Position numbers and translations under genes: made by a program
Shown here: piece after piece, positions 18,235-27,494 of the stretch
Position numbering within the stretch: position 1 is the first letter of the stretch
Layout: the number at the start of each line of letters is the position of its first letter
Notes under the pieces: model-generated
Told to the model about the DNA's origin: nothing
What the model saw: only the letters and a program-made list of their open reading frames with translations
Database searches by the model: none
From: Caulobacter sp. 73W
GTDB lineage: Bacteria; Pseudomonadota; Alphaproteobacteria; Caulobacterales; Caulobacteraceae
NCBI RefSeq assembly: GCF_041021955.1
Contig: NZ_CP158375.1
Span: 2,170,001 to 2,234,000, forward strand
DNA: 64,000 nt
Direction of reading: 5' to 3'

Positions 18235-18520
18235 ATTCGTCCGCTCCACTCGATATCTCGCCGCGCTATGCAAAGCGCGGGCAGCGCCGCCCCCGCGACC
18301 GGATCGGGTCTATAACACTCCGGGGCCGCCGCCAAACAGGTTTCGCGTGGCTGTAGGGCCACAGGCGGCCGGTTGAATCGTGGTCAGACCACCTTTGGGG
18401 GTCGACTCACCGTTGACCCCGTCGCCGTCGCGTCTCAAATGCCAAGTATGAGTTCCAAACAAGCGGAGCCTTTTTTGGCTTCGGGCGTTTGGCGAACCGG
18501 GTAGGGACTAACGGGTTGTG
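18235..18520. promoter_or_regulatory. Divergent intergenic region between the DUF3576 gene and ntrZ
   Basis: This 286-base gap holds no supported gene. At 18464-18483 CGGAGCC, a T6 loop and GGCTTCG form a stem of seven pairs (one G-U) about 40 bases before ntrZ. Both flanking genes need promoters here; I see no strong match to a known operator. Confidence 0.35.
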
Positions 18521-18928
18521 ATGACCGCGAAGCGCGTCTTCTTCGCTACGGCCGCCACGCTGATCCTCATGGGATCGGCGGCGACGGCCCATGCCGATCA
18601 GAAGCGCCCGTCGTCCGCCATTTCTCCCGACGCCTTCACGGTTCGTGGCGATTTCGACGCCAAGGGCTCGCAAGGCTCGCAATTCGGTCAGGCCGGCAAG
18701 CTGAAGTGGGACGCGAACAAGGGCCGTTGGGGCCTGAAGTTCGACGTCGATCCTTCGCGCGTCCGCCCCACCGCCGATGTGGAAGCCGGCGCCTACTTCA
18801 AGGTGACCCCGTCCCTGCGCGTCGGCGGCGCCGTCGGCCTGGGCCAGGTCGACCAGGACAACGCCATGCGCAAGACTTGCGAAGAGCCGGCTCCGCGCGT
18901 GCGTCTCGAGACCGCGCTGAAGTTCTAG
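18521..18928 (+). CDS. ntrZ: NtrZ family periplasmic regulatory protein
   Basis: A 135-residue exported protein with signal peptide ending at about AHA-25, followed by a strand-rich domain (FGQAGKLKWDANKGRWGLKFDVDPS, LRVGGAVGLGQV). It matches the small periplasmic NtrZ of Caulobacter, which acts on the NtrY histidine kinase and so on NtrX phosphorylation. The position two genes upstream of leuS agrees with the order I recall in C. crescentus. I chose ATG 18521; a GTG three bases earlier is possible. Its stop shares the CTAG at 18925-18928 with the convergent thiE-like gene. Confidence 0.8.
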   Translation: MTAKRVFFATAATLILMGSAATAHADQKRPSSAISPDAFTVRGDFDAKGSQGSQFGQAGKLKWDANKGRWGLKFDVDPSRVRPTADVEAGAYFKVTPSLRVGGAVGLGQVDQDNAMRKTCEEPAPRVRLETALKF

Positions 18929-19533
18929 TCGGCTAGAGCGCTGACGGCGGCCAGCCCGGCCGCACCGCTGTCCTTCAATTGTCCCACCGTATCAGCCGTC
19001 ACGCCGCCCAAGGCGTAGACGGGGATTTGCGTCGCCTGGACCATGGCCGCGAACTGTTCCGCGCCGAGCGGCGCGCCGGCCGAAGGGCTCTGGCTAGGGA
19101 AAACGGGGGAAACGACGGCGGCGTCCGTGCCGGCCAGGCTCGCTCGTTCAAGCGCCGCCTGCGAATGGGCCGCGGCTGTGATCAGCCACTCCGGATGCTG
19201 TCGGCGAAGGCTTGGGGACTGAACGATCAGGCGTTGGGGCAGGTGGACGCCGTCCGCCTTAATCGCCGCCGCGAGGTCGGTGTCAGCGCCGATCAGCAGC
19301 TTCAGGCCCAGCTCGGCCGTCAGCGCCCGCATCTTCCTCGCCTGATCGACGGCGTCGGCGGCGCCGAACAGCCGCAGCACTACAGCCGAGCCAGCCGGCA
19401 AACGCCGGGCGATGGCGGCGGGATCGGGCGTCCGCTGCGGATCGGTGAAGAACAGCAGGGGTGGAAGGGGCTTTTTCAGACCGGCGGCGCGGTTAAGGTG
19501 CGCCGCCGCTTCGGCCAGCACTTGAAGACTCAT
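18925..19533 (-). CDS. Thiamine phosphate synthase-like (ThiE/TenI) protein
   Basis: A 202-residue TIM-barrel protein of the ThiE/TenI superfamily. Family segments visible are PPLLFFTDPQRTP (strand 1), ADGVHLPQRL (the G-VHL motif), DAAVVSPVFPSQSPSAGAPLG (the G-VFPT-SK region, altered) and VYALGGVTADTVGQLKDSGAAGLAAVSAL (phosphate-binding GG). The altered VFPT motif and lack of thi neighbours leave open a TenI-like or degenerate role. I chose ATG 19533. The start lies only six bases from the divergent PLP-homeostasis gene. Confidence 0.8.
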   Translation of the reverse strand: MSLQVLAEAAAHLNRAAGLKKPLPPLLFFTDPQRTPDPAAIARRLPAGSAVVLRLFGAADAVDQARKMRALTAELGLKLLIGADTDLAAAIKADGVHLPQRLIVQSPSLRRQHPEWLITAAAHSQAALERASLAGTDAAVVSPVFPSQSPSAGAPLGAEQFAAMVQATQIPVYALGGVTADTVGQLKDSGAAGLAAVSALAD

Positions 19534-19539
19534 CGAACC

Positions 19540-20190
19540 ATGCCCGCATCCGCTCTCGACGAAATCCGCGCCCGCATCGCCGCCGCCGCCAAGGCGTCCG
19601 GCCGTGATCCCGCCGGAGTTGAGCTGGTGGCGGTCTCCAAGACCCAGCCCTGGGAGGCGGTCGAACCGATCCTGGCCGCTGGCCAGCGCATTTTCGGCGA
19701 GAACCGTGTGCAGGAGGCCATGAGCCGCTGGACCGAGCGTCGCGCTGAGATCGAGCTGCGGCTGATCGGGCCCCTGCAGAGCAACAAGACCCGCGAGGCG
19801 GTCGGTTTCTTCGACGTCATCGAGACCGTCGATCGCGACAAGCTGGCCCGGGCCCTGGCCGACGAGGCGCAGCGGGCAGGAACGCTGCCGCGCCTGTTCG
19901 TGCAGGTGAATACCGGGGAGGAGCCGCAGAAGGCCGGGATAATCCCCACCGAGGCCGACGATTTCCTGGCCCGCTGCCGCATGGAATACGGCCTGACCGT
20001 CGAGGGCTTGATGTGCATCCCGCCGGCCGACGTTCCGCCCGGGCCGCACTTCGCCCTGCTGCGCAAGATCGCCAAGCGCAACGGCCTGTCGAAGCTGTCC
20101 ATGGGCATGAGCGGCGATTTCGAGACGGCGGTGCGCTTCGGCGCGACCTCCATCCGGGTCGGATCGGCCCTGTTCGGCGCGCGCACCTGA
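19540..20190 (+). CDS. Pyridoxal 5-phosphate homeostasis protein (YggS/PLPBP)
   Basis: A 216-residue PLP-binding TIM-barrel protein that buffers free PLP. The PLP lysine lies in VELVAVSKTQPWEAV (about residue 36). The family motifs IFGENRVQEA, LIGPLQSNKTREAV, FVQVNTGEEPQKAG and the C-terminal LSMGMSGDFETAVRFGATSIRVGSALFG are all present. I chose ATG 19540. It is transcribed divergently from the thiE-like gene with a six-base spacer, so its promoter must lie inside that gene. Confidence 0.93.
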   Translation: MPASALDEIRARIAAAAKASGRDPAGVELVAVSKTQPWEAVEPILAAGQRIFGENRVQEAMSRWTERRAEIELRLIGPLQSNKTREAVGFFDVIETVDRDKLARALADEAQRAGTLPRLFVQVNTGEEPQKAGIIPTEADDFLARCRMEYGLTVEGLMCIPPADVPPGPHFALLRKIAKRNGLSKLSMGMSGDFETAVRFGATSIRVGSALFGART

Positions 20191-20193
20191 GGC

Positions 20194-20715
20194 TCAGTCC
20201 CTGACGATGGCGATGGCCGCGCCCGGAGTCGCCAGGTGCAGCAGGGCCTCCAGATCGGCGCGGGCGAGGGCGACGCAGCCCTCGGTGGGCTCATAGTTGT
20301 CCCGCGCCAGGTGCAGGAAGATCGCCGACCCCATGCCCGGGACCACCGGATCGTCATTGTGCGCCAGCACACCGACGAGATCGTAAACATGATCGTCCCG
20401 CCACATGCGCTCGGCGCTGGCGGGGTAGGGCAGGGCGACCAGCTGGTTGTAGAGCGGGTCGCCCGGGGCGTCGCACCAGCCGTCCATCTGGCCGATCGGC
20501 TCGGCGGGCAGGGCGGTTCCGGGCCCATGGGGATAGACATCGGGGCGATAGAGGATCTTGCGGATCGCCCATGTCCCCAGCGGGCTGGCGCCGTCGCCCT
20601 CGCGCTTTTCAGCGGCGGGAAGGACCCCGCCCTTACCCAGGGCGCAGCGCACGACGCGGCCGTCCAGCTCCAATCGGCCGTCGGCATGGGCGGTGAAGAT
20701 CATCGGATCGCTCAT
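20194..20715 (-). CDS. L,D-transpeptidase (YkuD) family protein
   Basis: A 173-residue YkuD-fold protein. The catalytic region is IFLHLARDNYEPTEGCVALARADL, with the conserved His and Cys in the expected order, and the substrate-side motif GVLAHNDDPVVPGMGSAIFLH. These enzymes make 3-3 peptidoglycan cross-links or link proteins to peptidoglycan. No signal peptide or membrane anchor is visible from ATG 20715 (MSDPMIFTAHADG), which is odd for a periplasmic enzyme; some relatives share this. It converges on the PLP gene with three bases between stops. Confidence 0.85.
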   Translation of the reverse strand: MSDPMIFTAHADGRLELDGRVVRCALGKGGVLPAAEKREGDGASPLGTWAIRKILYRPDVYPHGPGTALPAEPIGQMDGWCDAPGDPLYNQLVALPYPASAERMWRDDHVYDLVGVLAHNDDPVVPGMGSAIFLHLARDNYEPTEGCVALARADLEALLHLATPGAAIAIVRD

Positions 20716-20779
20716 TGAAGCATCATGCCCGCTTGCTGCGACTTGGCGAAGGGGCCCTGACCGGTGCATGTTCACCAAC

Positions 20780-21466
20780 ATGCCGCAACGCAAGACTTTG
20801 CTGCTCATCGATGACGACAACGACCTGCGCGGGGCGTTGGCCGAACAGATCCAGCTCCATGAGGAGTTCGCCGCCGTCCAGGCCGACAACGCCACCGATG
20901 GCGTGCGTCTGGCCAAGGAGGTGCGGCCGGACCTGATCCTGCTCGACGTCGACCTGCCCGACATGGATGGGCGCGAGGCCTGCCGGCTGATGCGCAAGGG
21001 CGGGGTGACCGCCCCAGTGATCATGCTGACCGCCGCGGCCACGGATTCCGACCAGATCCTGGGCCTGGAGTCGGGGGCCAACGACTACATCATCAAGCCC
21101 TTCCGCTTTGGTGTGCTGCTGGCCCGCATCCGCGCCCAACTGCGCAGCCACGAACAGTCGGAAGACGCCATGTTCCGGGTCGGGCCATACGAATTCCGGC
21201 CCTCGACCAAGCTTCTCCTCGACGACAAGGGCAAGAAGATCCGCCTGACGGAGAAGGAAACCAAGATCCTCAAGTACCTCTATCGCGCCGGGGGCAAGCC
21301 CGTGCCGCGCGATGAGCTGCTGACCGAGGTCTGGGGCTATAACGCCGAAGTCACCACCCACACCCTGGAGACGCACGTCTATCGTCTGCGCCAGAAGATC
21401 GAGACCGATCCCGGCGCGGCGCGGATTCTGGTGACGGGGCCGGGGGGGTATCGGCTGCAGCCGTAG
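20780..21466 (+). CDS. cenR: OmpR-type response regulator, probable CenR
   Basis: A two-component regulator of 228 residues. The receiver domain has the acidic pocket LLIDDDND, phosphoacceptor Asp56 in LILLDVDLPDMDG, Thr84 and Lys106 in NDYIIKPFRFG. The C-terminal winged helix (about 130-228) has KKIRLTEKETKILKYLYRAGGKPVPRDELLTEVWGY and THTLETHVYRLRQKIE. Its start MPQRKTLLLIDDD and its place near ntrZ fit CenR, the essential cell-envelope regulator of Caulobacter. The partner kinase CenK is not in the window. ATG 20768, four codons upstream, is an alternative start. Confidence 0.8.
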   Translation: MPQRKTLLLIDDDNDLRGALAEQIQLHEEFAAVQADNATDGVRLAKEVRPDLILLDVDLPDMDGREACRLMRKGGVTAPVIMLTAAATDSDQILGLESGANDYIIKPFRFGVLLARIRAQLRSHEQSEDAMFRVGPYEFRPSTKLLLDDKGKKIRLTEKETKILKYLYRAGGKPVPRDELLTEVWGYNAEVTTHTLETHVYRLRQKIETDPGAARILVTGPGGYRLQP

Positions 21467-21883
21467 GTCGGATCGGGATCCTGGGGGGCGGAATAAATGC
21501 GGGCGCGCGAAAGCGCCCCCACGGATCAGAACCCGAAGCGTTGGAAGGGCGGCGGAGCGGCCTGACCTGCGTCAGACGAGGTGAGTTCTGGAGCGCCGGG
21601 TTCGACGAAGGTCGTTCCGCTCCGCACGGTTATTATCCGGGAGCTGTCGCGGCGGCGTGCGACAGGCGTGAGGGGGTTACTCACGCGGACCGAGGCTGGG
21701 AACGCTGATCCCACCCGCCCGCCGCAGGCTTCGTCGGCTAAGCGCTAAGAGCGCTGCCTACCGCGCGCCCTTCCCTTGATGGGACGGTCAGGAGCTTACG
21801 GGAGGCGTGGGAGGGGCGGATAAGTTCGTTCTTCTCCTCCCCTGTAGCGAAGCGTGCTGGGGGAGGAGAGGCTTGGGTCCGCT
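21467..21883. other. Intergenic region with several inverted repeats
   Basis: This 417-base gap has no gene I can support; a 62-codon frame on the minus strand (21526-21714) has no recognisable features. It contains a six-base stem GGGCGC/GCGCCC (21501-21518) that may end the cenR transcript, a seven-base inverted repeat GCGTGAG/CTCACGC (21666-21686), a small CCCTTGATGGG palindrome (21773-21783) and a ten-base hairpin near 21833-21869. It resembles the repeat-rich intergenic DNA typical of Caulobacter. Confidence 0.5.
21833..21869. repeat. Ten-base perfect inverted repeat downstream of xth
   Basis: TCTCCTCCCC at 21833-21842 pairs with GGGGAGGAGA at 21860-21869 across a 17-base loop. It lies 15 bases after the xth stop. 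It has no U tract on either strand, so it is more likely an intergenic palindromic repeat or mRNA-end stabiliser than a simple terminator. Confidence 0.5.
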
Positions 21884-22690
21884 CTAGACCTGGAAATCCG
21901 CGCTGACCGGCGCGTGGTCGCTGGGGCGTTCCCATTCGCGCACGTCGTCATGGACCTTCGACACCGCCTTGCCGGTGGCGAAGGCGGCTTCGCGCAGGCC
22001 GGGACTGGCCAGGATGTGGTCCAGGCGCAGGCCGCGGTTGGACTTGCGGAAGTCGGCGGCGCGATAGCTCCACCAGGAATACAGCTTGGTCGGCTCCGGA
22101 ACCGCCTCGCGGGGCAGGTCGATGAAGCCGATGGAATTGCGCAGGGCCTCCATCGCCTCGACCTCGACCGGAGTGTGGCTGACGATCCGCGACATCTGCT
22201 TGTGGCTCCAGACGTCGTTCTCGCCGGGGGCGACGTTCAGGTCGCCGGTCAGGATCAGCGGCGCCTTGGGGTCGCGGCGCTTCATCTCCTCGGTGAGCTT
22301 TTCGTAGAAATCCAGTTTGTGGTCGAACTTCGCATTGACCGTCCGGTCTGGGATGTCGCCACCGGCCGGGATGTAGAAGTTCTGGATCTCGATCCCCGCC
22401 ACCTTGGCCGACACGCAGCGCGCGTGGCCCTCGCGGCAGACATTCAGGGGCTGGGCGTCCTCGATCGGCAGGCGCGAGGCGATGGCCACGCCGTGCCAGC
22501 CCTTCTGGCCGGCGATCTTCAGGTGCGGGAAGCCGATGGCCTCAAAGGCGGCCCGGGGGAATTCACCCTCCTGGCACTTGATCTCCTGCATGGCGATGAC
22601 GTCGGGCGCCGCCTCGTCCACGAAGCGCGCCACCTGCTCCATGCGCAGGCGGACGGAATTGACGTTCCAAGTGACCAGTCGAAGCCGCAT
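21884..22690 (-). CDS. xth: Exodeoxyribonuclease III
   Basis: A 268-residue AP endonuclease/3-prime exonuclease of base-excision repair. The family blocks are LRLVTWNVNSVRLR at the start, MQEIKCQEGEFPRAAFEAIGF, the catalytic NFYIPAGGD, LTGDLNVAPGENDVW, and the C-terminal RGLRLDHILAS and ERPSDHAPVSADF with the catalytic Asp-His. It is complete with an ATG at 22690. It is separated from lolA upstream by 230 bases that contain a clear terminator. Confidence 0.95.
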   Translation of the reverse strand: MRLRLVTWNVNSVRLRMEQVARFVDEAAPDVIAMQEIKCQEGEFPRAAFEAIGFPHLKIAGQKGWHGVAIASRLPIEDAQPLNVCREGHARCVSAKVAGIEIQNFYIPAGGDIPDRTVNAKFDHKLDFYEKLTEEMKRRDPKAPLILTGDLNVAPGENDVWSHKQMSRIVSHTPVEVEAMEALRNSIGFIDLPREAVPEPTKLYSWWSYRAADFRKSNRGLRLDHILASPGLREAAFATGKAVSKVHDDVREWERPSDHAPVSADFQV

Positions 22691-22716
22691 GGCGCGGACC
22701 TACGCGGATTGCGGAC

Positions 22717-22756
22717 AAAAGAAAACGCCTGGACGAAGAGGGCTACGTCCAGGCGT
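22717..22756 (-). terminator. Intrinsic terminator downstream of lolA
   Basis: An 11-base perfect stem (22746-22756 with 22725-22735, ACGCCTGGACG) with a ten-base loop is followed on the minus strand by TTTTCTTTT. It would end leftward transcripts from ftsK-lolA before xth. Confidence 0.85.
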
Positions 22757-22902
22757 CAAAGTCATATCTCTCTCATGCCGCAGCCGGGAGGGGATAAAGA
22801 CCGGCACGGTCAGGCGTCACAGAAGTCCGTTGCGACACCGATAGTGCTAAAATAGCCACGGCAAACACTAAAAGCAATGTCTACTGGTTAGTTTCTTGCT
22901 TG

Positions 22903-22919
22903 TTGTGATTTTGTCACAA
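22903..22919. repeat. AT-rich palindrome just after lolA
   Basis: TTGTGATTTTGTCACAA is a 17-base palindrome with six-base perfect arms, ending just before the lolA stop codon (22921-22923). It resembles a CRP/FNR-type half-site pair but with a five-base instead of six-base spacer. Confidence 0.4.
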
Positions 22920-22920
22920 A

Positions 22921-23565
22921 TTAGGGGCGGCCACCGCGACGCGGTCGCGGATCCTTCAACGCAAACGTGGCGGGCGGGAAGGCGCCGGTGGGCGACAGCT
23001 CCGTCAGGCGCAGACGGGTGGCGGCGCCGCGCGCGTCGGTGATCGTCCAGCCGATCAGGCGCATGGGCGATTCCGAGAAGTTCAGGGTGATCTCGCCGCG
23101 CGTCTCCTTGCGGACGTCGGCGGCGGTGATCGAGAAGCCGTCGGCCAGGCGGGCGACGCGGACCACGCGCACGCCGCGATCCAGGCGGATCTCACGGGCC
23201 AGGAACAGGGCCAGGGGCGTGGACTTCAGCGGATAGCCGTCGAAGGTCTTCAGGCGGCTGTCCGAGACATAGACGTAGGAGCCGTCGGAAACGACGGTCA
23301 GGCCGGACGGCGCGTCATACTCAAAGCGCGCCTTGCCTGGGCGCTGCAGATAGATCGTGCCCTGGGTGCTGACATTGCGGCCGTCGGTCTGGACGAAGCG
23401 CCCCTTGGCGGTCTTCAGCCCGGACAGATAGGCGACGGCCTTGTCGACCAGGGCCTGGTCGGCGGGTGAAAGCCTGGCGGGAGCGGCGGCGAGGGCCGGG
23501 CTGGCGAGAGCGGGCGCCAGGCCGGCGGCTGCGGCCAGGGCCAGCAGATCGCGGCGGGTGGTCAT
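22921..23565 (-). CDS. lolA: Outer-membrane lipoprotein carrier protein LolA
   Basis: Periplasmic chaperone that ferries lipoproteins from LolCDE to the outer membrane. From ATG 23565 it has 214 residues with a signal peptide (MTTRRDLLALAAAAGLAPALASPALA) followed by the LolA fold: VDKAVAYLSGLKTAKGRFVQTDGRN, GTIYLQRPGKARFEYDAPSGLTVVSDGSYVYVSD and LTELSPTGAFPPATFAL. The paired Arg near the start is Tat-like but lacks the full motif. I chose 23565 because GGAG lies nine bases upstream; ATG 23580 is an alternative. It follows ftsK on the same strand. Confidence 0.88.
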   Translation of the reverse strand: MTTRRDLLALAAAAGLAPALASPALAAAPARLSPADQALVDKAVAYLSGLKTAKGRFVQTDGRNVSTQGTIYLQRPGKARFEYDAPSGLTVVSDGSYVYVSDSRLKTFDGYPLKSTPLALFLAREIRLDRGVRVVRVARLADGFSITAADVRKETRGEITLNFSESPMRLIGWTITDARGAATRLRLTELSPTGAFPPATFALKDPRPRRGGRP

Positions 23566-23702
23566 GGTCGTGTTCTCCATGGCGGCGACCCTGTCTCGCC
23601 ATTTCGGCGCCAGCAAGGCCGCTGCATGTCAGGTTTGGAACAGGCCGTAACGCGCAAGCCAAGGCGAAGCTTCATCGCCGCGCCGCTTTTCCTGGCCAGC
23701 CG

Positions 23703-26081
23703 CTACAGGGCGGGCGGCGGCGGGGCCAGGATTTCGCGCTTGCCGGCGTGGTTGGCCGCGCCGACGACGCCTTCCTTCTCCATCCGCTCCATCAGCGATG
23801 CGGCGCGATTGTAGCCGATCTGCAGGCGGCGCTGGATGTAGCTGGTCGAGGCCTTGCGGTCGCGGGTGACCACCGCCACGGCGTGGTCGTACAGGTCGTT
23901 GGCCCCGCCCTCGCCGGCGAAGGCGCCCTCGATGGCCTCGGCGTCCTCGTCCTCGCCGCCCGCGGTGACCTCTTCCAGGTACTGCGGCGTGCCCTGGGAT
24001 CGCAGGAACTTGGCGACCTCCTCCACCTCGTTGTCGCCGACGAAGGGACCGTGCAGGCGGGTGATGCGGCCGCCGCCGGCCATATAGAGCATGTCCCCCT
24101 GGCCCAGCAGCTGTTCGGCGCCCTGTTCGCCCAGGATGGTGCGGGCGTCGATCTTGGAGGTGACCTGGAAGCTGATCCGGGTCGGGAAGTTGGCCTTGAT
24201 GGTGCCGGTGATGACGTCCACCGACGGGCGCTGGGTGGCCATGATGAGGTGGATGCCCGCGGCGCGGGCCATCTGGGCCAGGCGCTGCACGGCGCCTTCG
24301 ATGTCCTTGCCCGCCACCAGCATCAGGTCGGCCACCTCGTCGATGACCACGACCAGATAGGGCATGGGCTCGGGGCTCAGCTTTTCGGTCTCGTAGATCG
24401 GGCGGCCGGCTTCGTCGAAGCCGGTCTGGACGGTGCGCTCGAAGTGCTCGCCCTTGGATTTGGCCTCGTTGGCGCGCTCGTTGTAGCCGGCCACGTTGCG
24501 CACGCCGATCTTGGACATGCGCCGATAGCGGTCCTCCATCTCGCGCACGGTCCACTTCAGCGCCACGATGGCCTTCTTGGGATCGGTCACCACCGGCGCC
24601 AGCAGGTGCGGGATGCCGTCATAGACCGACAGCTCCAGCATCTTCGGGTCGATCATGATGAACCGGCACTTGTCCGGCGGCAGGCGGTACAGGATCGACA
24701 GGATCATGGCGTTGACCCCCACCGACTTGCCCGAGCCGGTGGTGCCCGCGATCAGCAGGTGGGGCATCTTGGCCAGGTCGGCGATGTAGGGCTCGCCGCC
24801 GATGGTCTCGCCCAGGGCCATGGGCAGGGCCTGGCCGGCCTTCTCGTAGTCGCTGCTGGACAGCAGGTCGCGCAGATAGACGGTCTCGCGCTTCTGGTTG
24901 GGCAGCTCGATGCCGATGGCGTTGCGGCCCGGGACCACGCTGACGCGGCAGGCGGCGACGCTCATGGAGCGGGCGATATCGTCTGACAGGGCCACCACGC
25001 GGGCGCTCTTGACCCCGGCGGCGGGGACCAGTTCGTACAGGGTGACCACTGGGCCCGGGCGGATCTGGTCGATCTGGCCCTTTACGCCGAACTCGGCCAG
25101 CACGCTTTCGAGCAGGCGGGCGTTCTGGCGAAGGGAGCCCTCGTCCACCGCCGAGGCGCGGGGCTTGGGCTTGGTCAGCATGGCCAGCTCGGGCAGCTGG
25201 AAGCCGCCGGGCTGGACGAAATCGAAGGTCTTCTGCTTTTCGCGCACCTCGCGGCCGGAATCCTTCGGCGCGGGCTTGGGCTGCTTGATCGACAGGGGGC
25301 GCGGATCGTCGGCGACGATGGGCGTATCCTCGTCCTCATCGTCATCCACGGCGATGCTGATCGGGGCGGGGGCCTGGCGGGGCTTGCGCTCCGGACGCGG
25401 CGGCGCGGCGCGGGGGGTGGGCGCGCGGCGCTCCTCGACCTCTTCATTGCGGCGCTGCATCTGCTCGCCGAACCAGTTGGCGGAGGCGGCCAGATCCAGG
25501 CGGCGCAGGCCGATGGCGTAGCCGATACCGACCACGCCCAGCACGCCCAGCAGAATGCCGGCGATGACGGTGGCCCCCGGCAGCCGAGCGAAGCTCAAAA
25601 GGCCCGACAGGCCATGCAGCAGGCCGTCGCCCCAGAACCCGCCCAATCCCTTGGCCAGGGGCCAGCCTGACGGCGGGCTCGGCAGGGCCAGCAGACCGCC
25701 CAGGGCCAGCAGGCCGAGCACGCCCACCAGGGCGCGGATGCGGGTCGATTTTCGCGACAGGTCCGGCTCCTGGTCGGCCACACGAGCCAGACCGAAGATC
25801 ACCATCATCATGCCCGCGCCCCAGGCGGCTAGGCCAAGGGACTGCATGAAGATGTCGGCCAGGGTGGCGCCGACGCCGCCCAGGGCGTTGCCGGGCGCGC
25901 CGCCGGTAGCGGCGTTCCAGCTGGGATCGGCGGCGTCATAGGTGGCCACGGCCAGGACCAGCGCCACGCCGGCCGCGGTCACCAGGCCGCCGCGGAAGCG
26001 AGCCGTGAACGGCGCGCTCCAGCCCGCCTTGGCCGCGTCCCAGGCCAGTTCGCCAATCGTGCGTCGCGCCGCCCGCGCCAT
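23703..26081 (-). CDS. ftsK: DNA translocase FtsK
   Basis: Septal DNA pump that clears chromosome termini and activates XerCD. From ATG 26081 (preceded by GAGGGG) it has 792 residues: about four N-terminal membrane segments (residues 25-200), a Pro/acidic linker (about 210-310), the RecA-like motor with Walker [16 protein letters not shown] at about 455 and Walker B-type [17 protein letters not shown] at about 575, and a C-terminal gamma winged helix ([29 protein letters not shown]) that reads KOPS sequences. The linker is short compared with E. coli, as in other alphaproteobacteria. It is the first gene of the ftsK-lolA run. Confidence 0.95.
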   Translation of the reverse strand: MARAARRTIGELAWDAAKAGWSAPFTARFRGGLVTAAGVALVLAVATYDAADPSWNAATGGAPGNALGGVGATLADIFMQSLGLAAWGAGMMMVIFGLARVADQEPDLSRKSTRIRALVGVLGLLALGGLLALPSPPSGWPLAKGLGGFWGDGLLHGLSGLLSFARLPGATVIAGILLGVLGVVGIGYAIGLRRLDLAASANWFGEQMQRRNEEVEERRAPTPRAAPPRPERKPRQAPAPISIAVDDDEDEDTPIVADDPRPLSIKQPKPAPKDSGREVREKQKTFDFVQPGGFQLPELAMLTKPKPRASAVDEGSLRQNARLLESVLAEFGVKGQIDQIRPGPVVTLYELVPAAGVKSARVVALSDDIARSMSVAACRVSVVPGRNAIGIELPNQKRETVYLRDLLSSSDYEKAGQALPMALGETIGGEPYIADLAKMPHLLIAGTTGSGKSVGVNAMILSILYRLPPDKCRFIMIDPKMLELSVYDGIPHLLAPVVTDPKKAIVALKWTVREMEDRYRRMSKIGVRNVAGYNERANEAKSKGEHFERTVQTGFDEAGRPIYETEKLSPEPMPYLVVVIDEVADLMLVAGKDIEGAVQRLAQMARAAGIHLIMATQRPSVDVITGTIKANFPTRISFQVTSKIDARTILGEQGAEQLLGQGDMLYMAGGGRITRLHGPFVGDNEVEEVAKFLRSQGTPQYLEEVTAGGEDEDAEAIEGAFAGEGGANDLYDHAVAVVTRDRKASTSYIQRRLQIGYNRAASLMERMEKEGVVGAANHAGKREILAPPPPAL

Positions 26082-26199
26082 GTCGCCCCTCAAGCTCCGA
26101 AGTCGTTCAAACCCTGTTCTGCGCGCACGAAGGTTAAGGGGCGTTTACGATGATCGGCGCGTCTGGACTTATCCCCGTCGGAGCGCGCATATCGGCCCC

Positions 26200-27465
26200 A
26201 TGGCTGATCGATATGATGCGGACGTGATCATCGCCGGCGCGGGCATGGCCGGCTCCACCCTGGCCCTGGCGCTCGCCAGCGCGGGGCTGAGCTCGGTCCT
26301 GGTGGACCCGCAGCCCTTCGACGCGCAGCTGGCGCCGACCTTCGACGGCCGCTCCTCGGCCATCGCCTTCGCCTCCTTCCGCCAGTGGAAGACGATCGGG
26401 GTCGGCGAGGCCATGGAGCCGCACGCCCAGCGCATCGAGCAGATCCTGGTCACCGACGGCCGCGCCCCGGGGGCGGGCGTCGGTCCGGCGCACCTGTCCC
26501 ATTCGGCCTATCTGCGCTTCGACGCCGCCGAGATCGCCGACCGCTGCGACGGCGAACCGCTCGGCTACATGCTGGAGAACCGCCAGACGCGCCTCGCCCT
26601 GTCGGCCGCCGTGCTGAAAAGCCCCCTGGTCCAGGTGATCGCGCCGCAAAGCGTCACGGACCTGACGGTGGAGGGCGGCGGCGCGGCCGTCACCCTGGGC
26701 GGCGGCCAGGTTCTGCGCGCCCCGCTGGTGGTCGGCGCCGAGGGCCGGGGCTCTGTGATCCGCCGCCAGGCCGGCATCGGCACCGTCGGCTGGGGCTACG
26801 GTCAGTCCGGCGTGGTGGCGACCGTGAAGCTGGAGCGCCCGCACGAAGGTGTGGCCCATGAATATTTTCTGCCGGGCGGCCCCTTCGCCATTCTGCCGCT
26901 GACCGAAAACCGCGCCAGCCTGGTGTGGACCGAGAAGACCGCGCGCGGCGACGCGCTTAAGGCCTCCGGTCCCGAGGCGCTGCACGCCTTCCTGAACCGC
27001 CGGTTCGGCGATTTCCTGGGCCGGGTCGAGATCGCCGGCCCGACCTTCGTCTATCCGCTGTCGCTGTCCCTGGCCGAGCGGCTGGCCGCGCCGCGCGTGG
27101 CGCTGCTGGGCGACGCCGCCCACGGCATCCATCCCATCGCCGGCCAGGGCCTGAACCTGGGCCTTAAGGACGTCGCCGCCCTGGCCGAGGTGTTGGTTGA
27201 GGCGGTTCGGGCTGGCGAGGACATCGGCTCCCTGGCGGTTCTGGACCGCTACGCCCGCTGGCGGCGGTTCGACAACGCCATGATCGCCGCCTCGTCCGAC
27301 GCCTTCGTGCGGCTGTTCTCCAACGACGATCCGCTGCTGCGTTTCGTGCGCGGGGCGGGGATGGCGGTGATCAACCGCATCGGACCGGCGCGGCGGTTCT
27401 TCATGCAGGAAGCCGGCGGCGCAGTGGGCGACACGCCACGACTGCTGCGGGGCGAAGCGCTCTAG
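26200..27465 (+). CDS. UbiH/UbiF/COQ6-type FAD-dependent hydroxylase
   Basis: A 421-residue flavoprotein monooxygenase of the ubiquinone-biosynthesis hydroxylase family, acting on the aromatic ring of ubiquinone precursors at the membrane. The FAD-binding DVIIAGAGMAGSTLALALASAG is at the start, the middle motif with RSSAIAFASFRQW follows, and the second FAD motif VALLGDAAHGIHPIAGQGLNLGLKDVAAL lies near residue 300. Which ring position it hydroxylates cannot be decided. It diverges from ftsK with 118 bases between starts. Confidence 0.87.
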   Translation: MADRYDADVIIAGAGMAGSTLALALASAGLSSVLVDPQPFDAQLAPTFDGRSSAIAFASFRQWKTIGVGEAMEPHAQRIEQILVTDGRAPGAGVGPAHLSHSAYLRFDAAEIADRCDGEPLGYMLENRQTRLALSAAVLKSPLVQVIAPQSVTDLTVEGGGAAVTLGGGQVLRAPLVVGAEGRGSVIRRQAGIGTVGWGYGQSGVVATVKLERPHEGVAHEYFLPGGPFAILPLTENRASLVWTEKTARGDALKASGPEALHAFLNRRFGDFLGRVEIAGPTFVYPLSLSLAERLAAPRVALLGDAAHGIHPIAGQGLNLGLKDVAALAEVLVEAVRAGEDIGSLAVLDRYARWRRFDNAMIAASSDAFVRLFSNDDPLLRFVRGAGMAVINRIGPARRFFMQEAGGAVGDTPRLLRGEAL

Positions 27466-27494
27466 GTGAGGGTCTCGATGGGCTGTCCGCGTTC

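Noticed and set aside
21526..21714. A 62-codon minus-strand frame in the cenR-xth gap
   Set aside because: There is no good ribosome-binding site, no motif and no neighbour support; the region is repeat-like.
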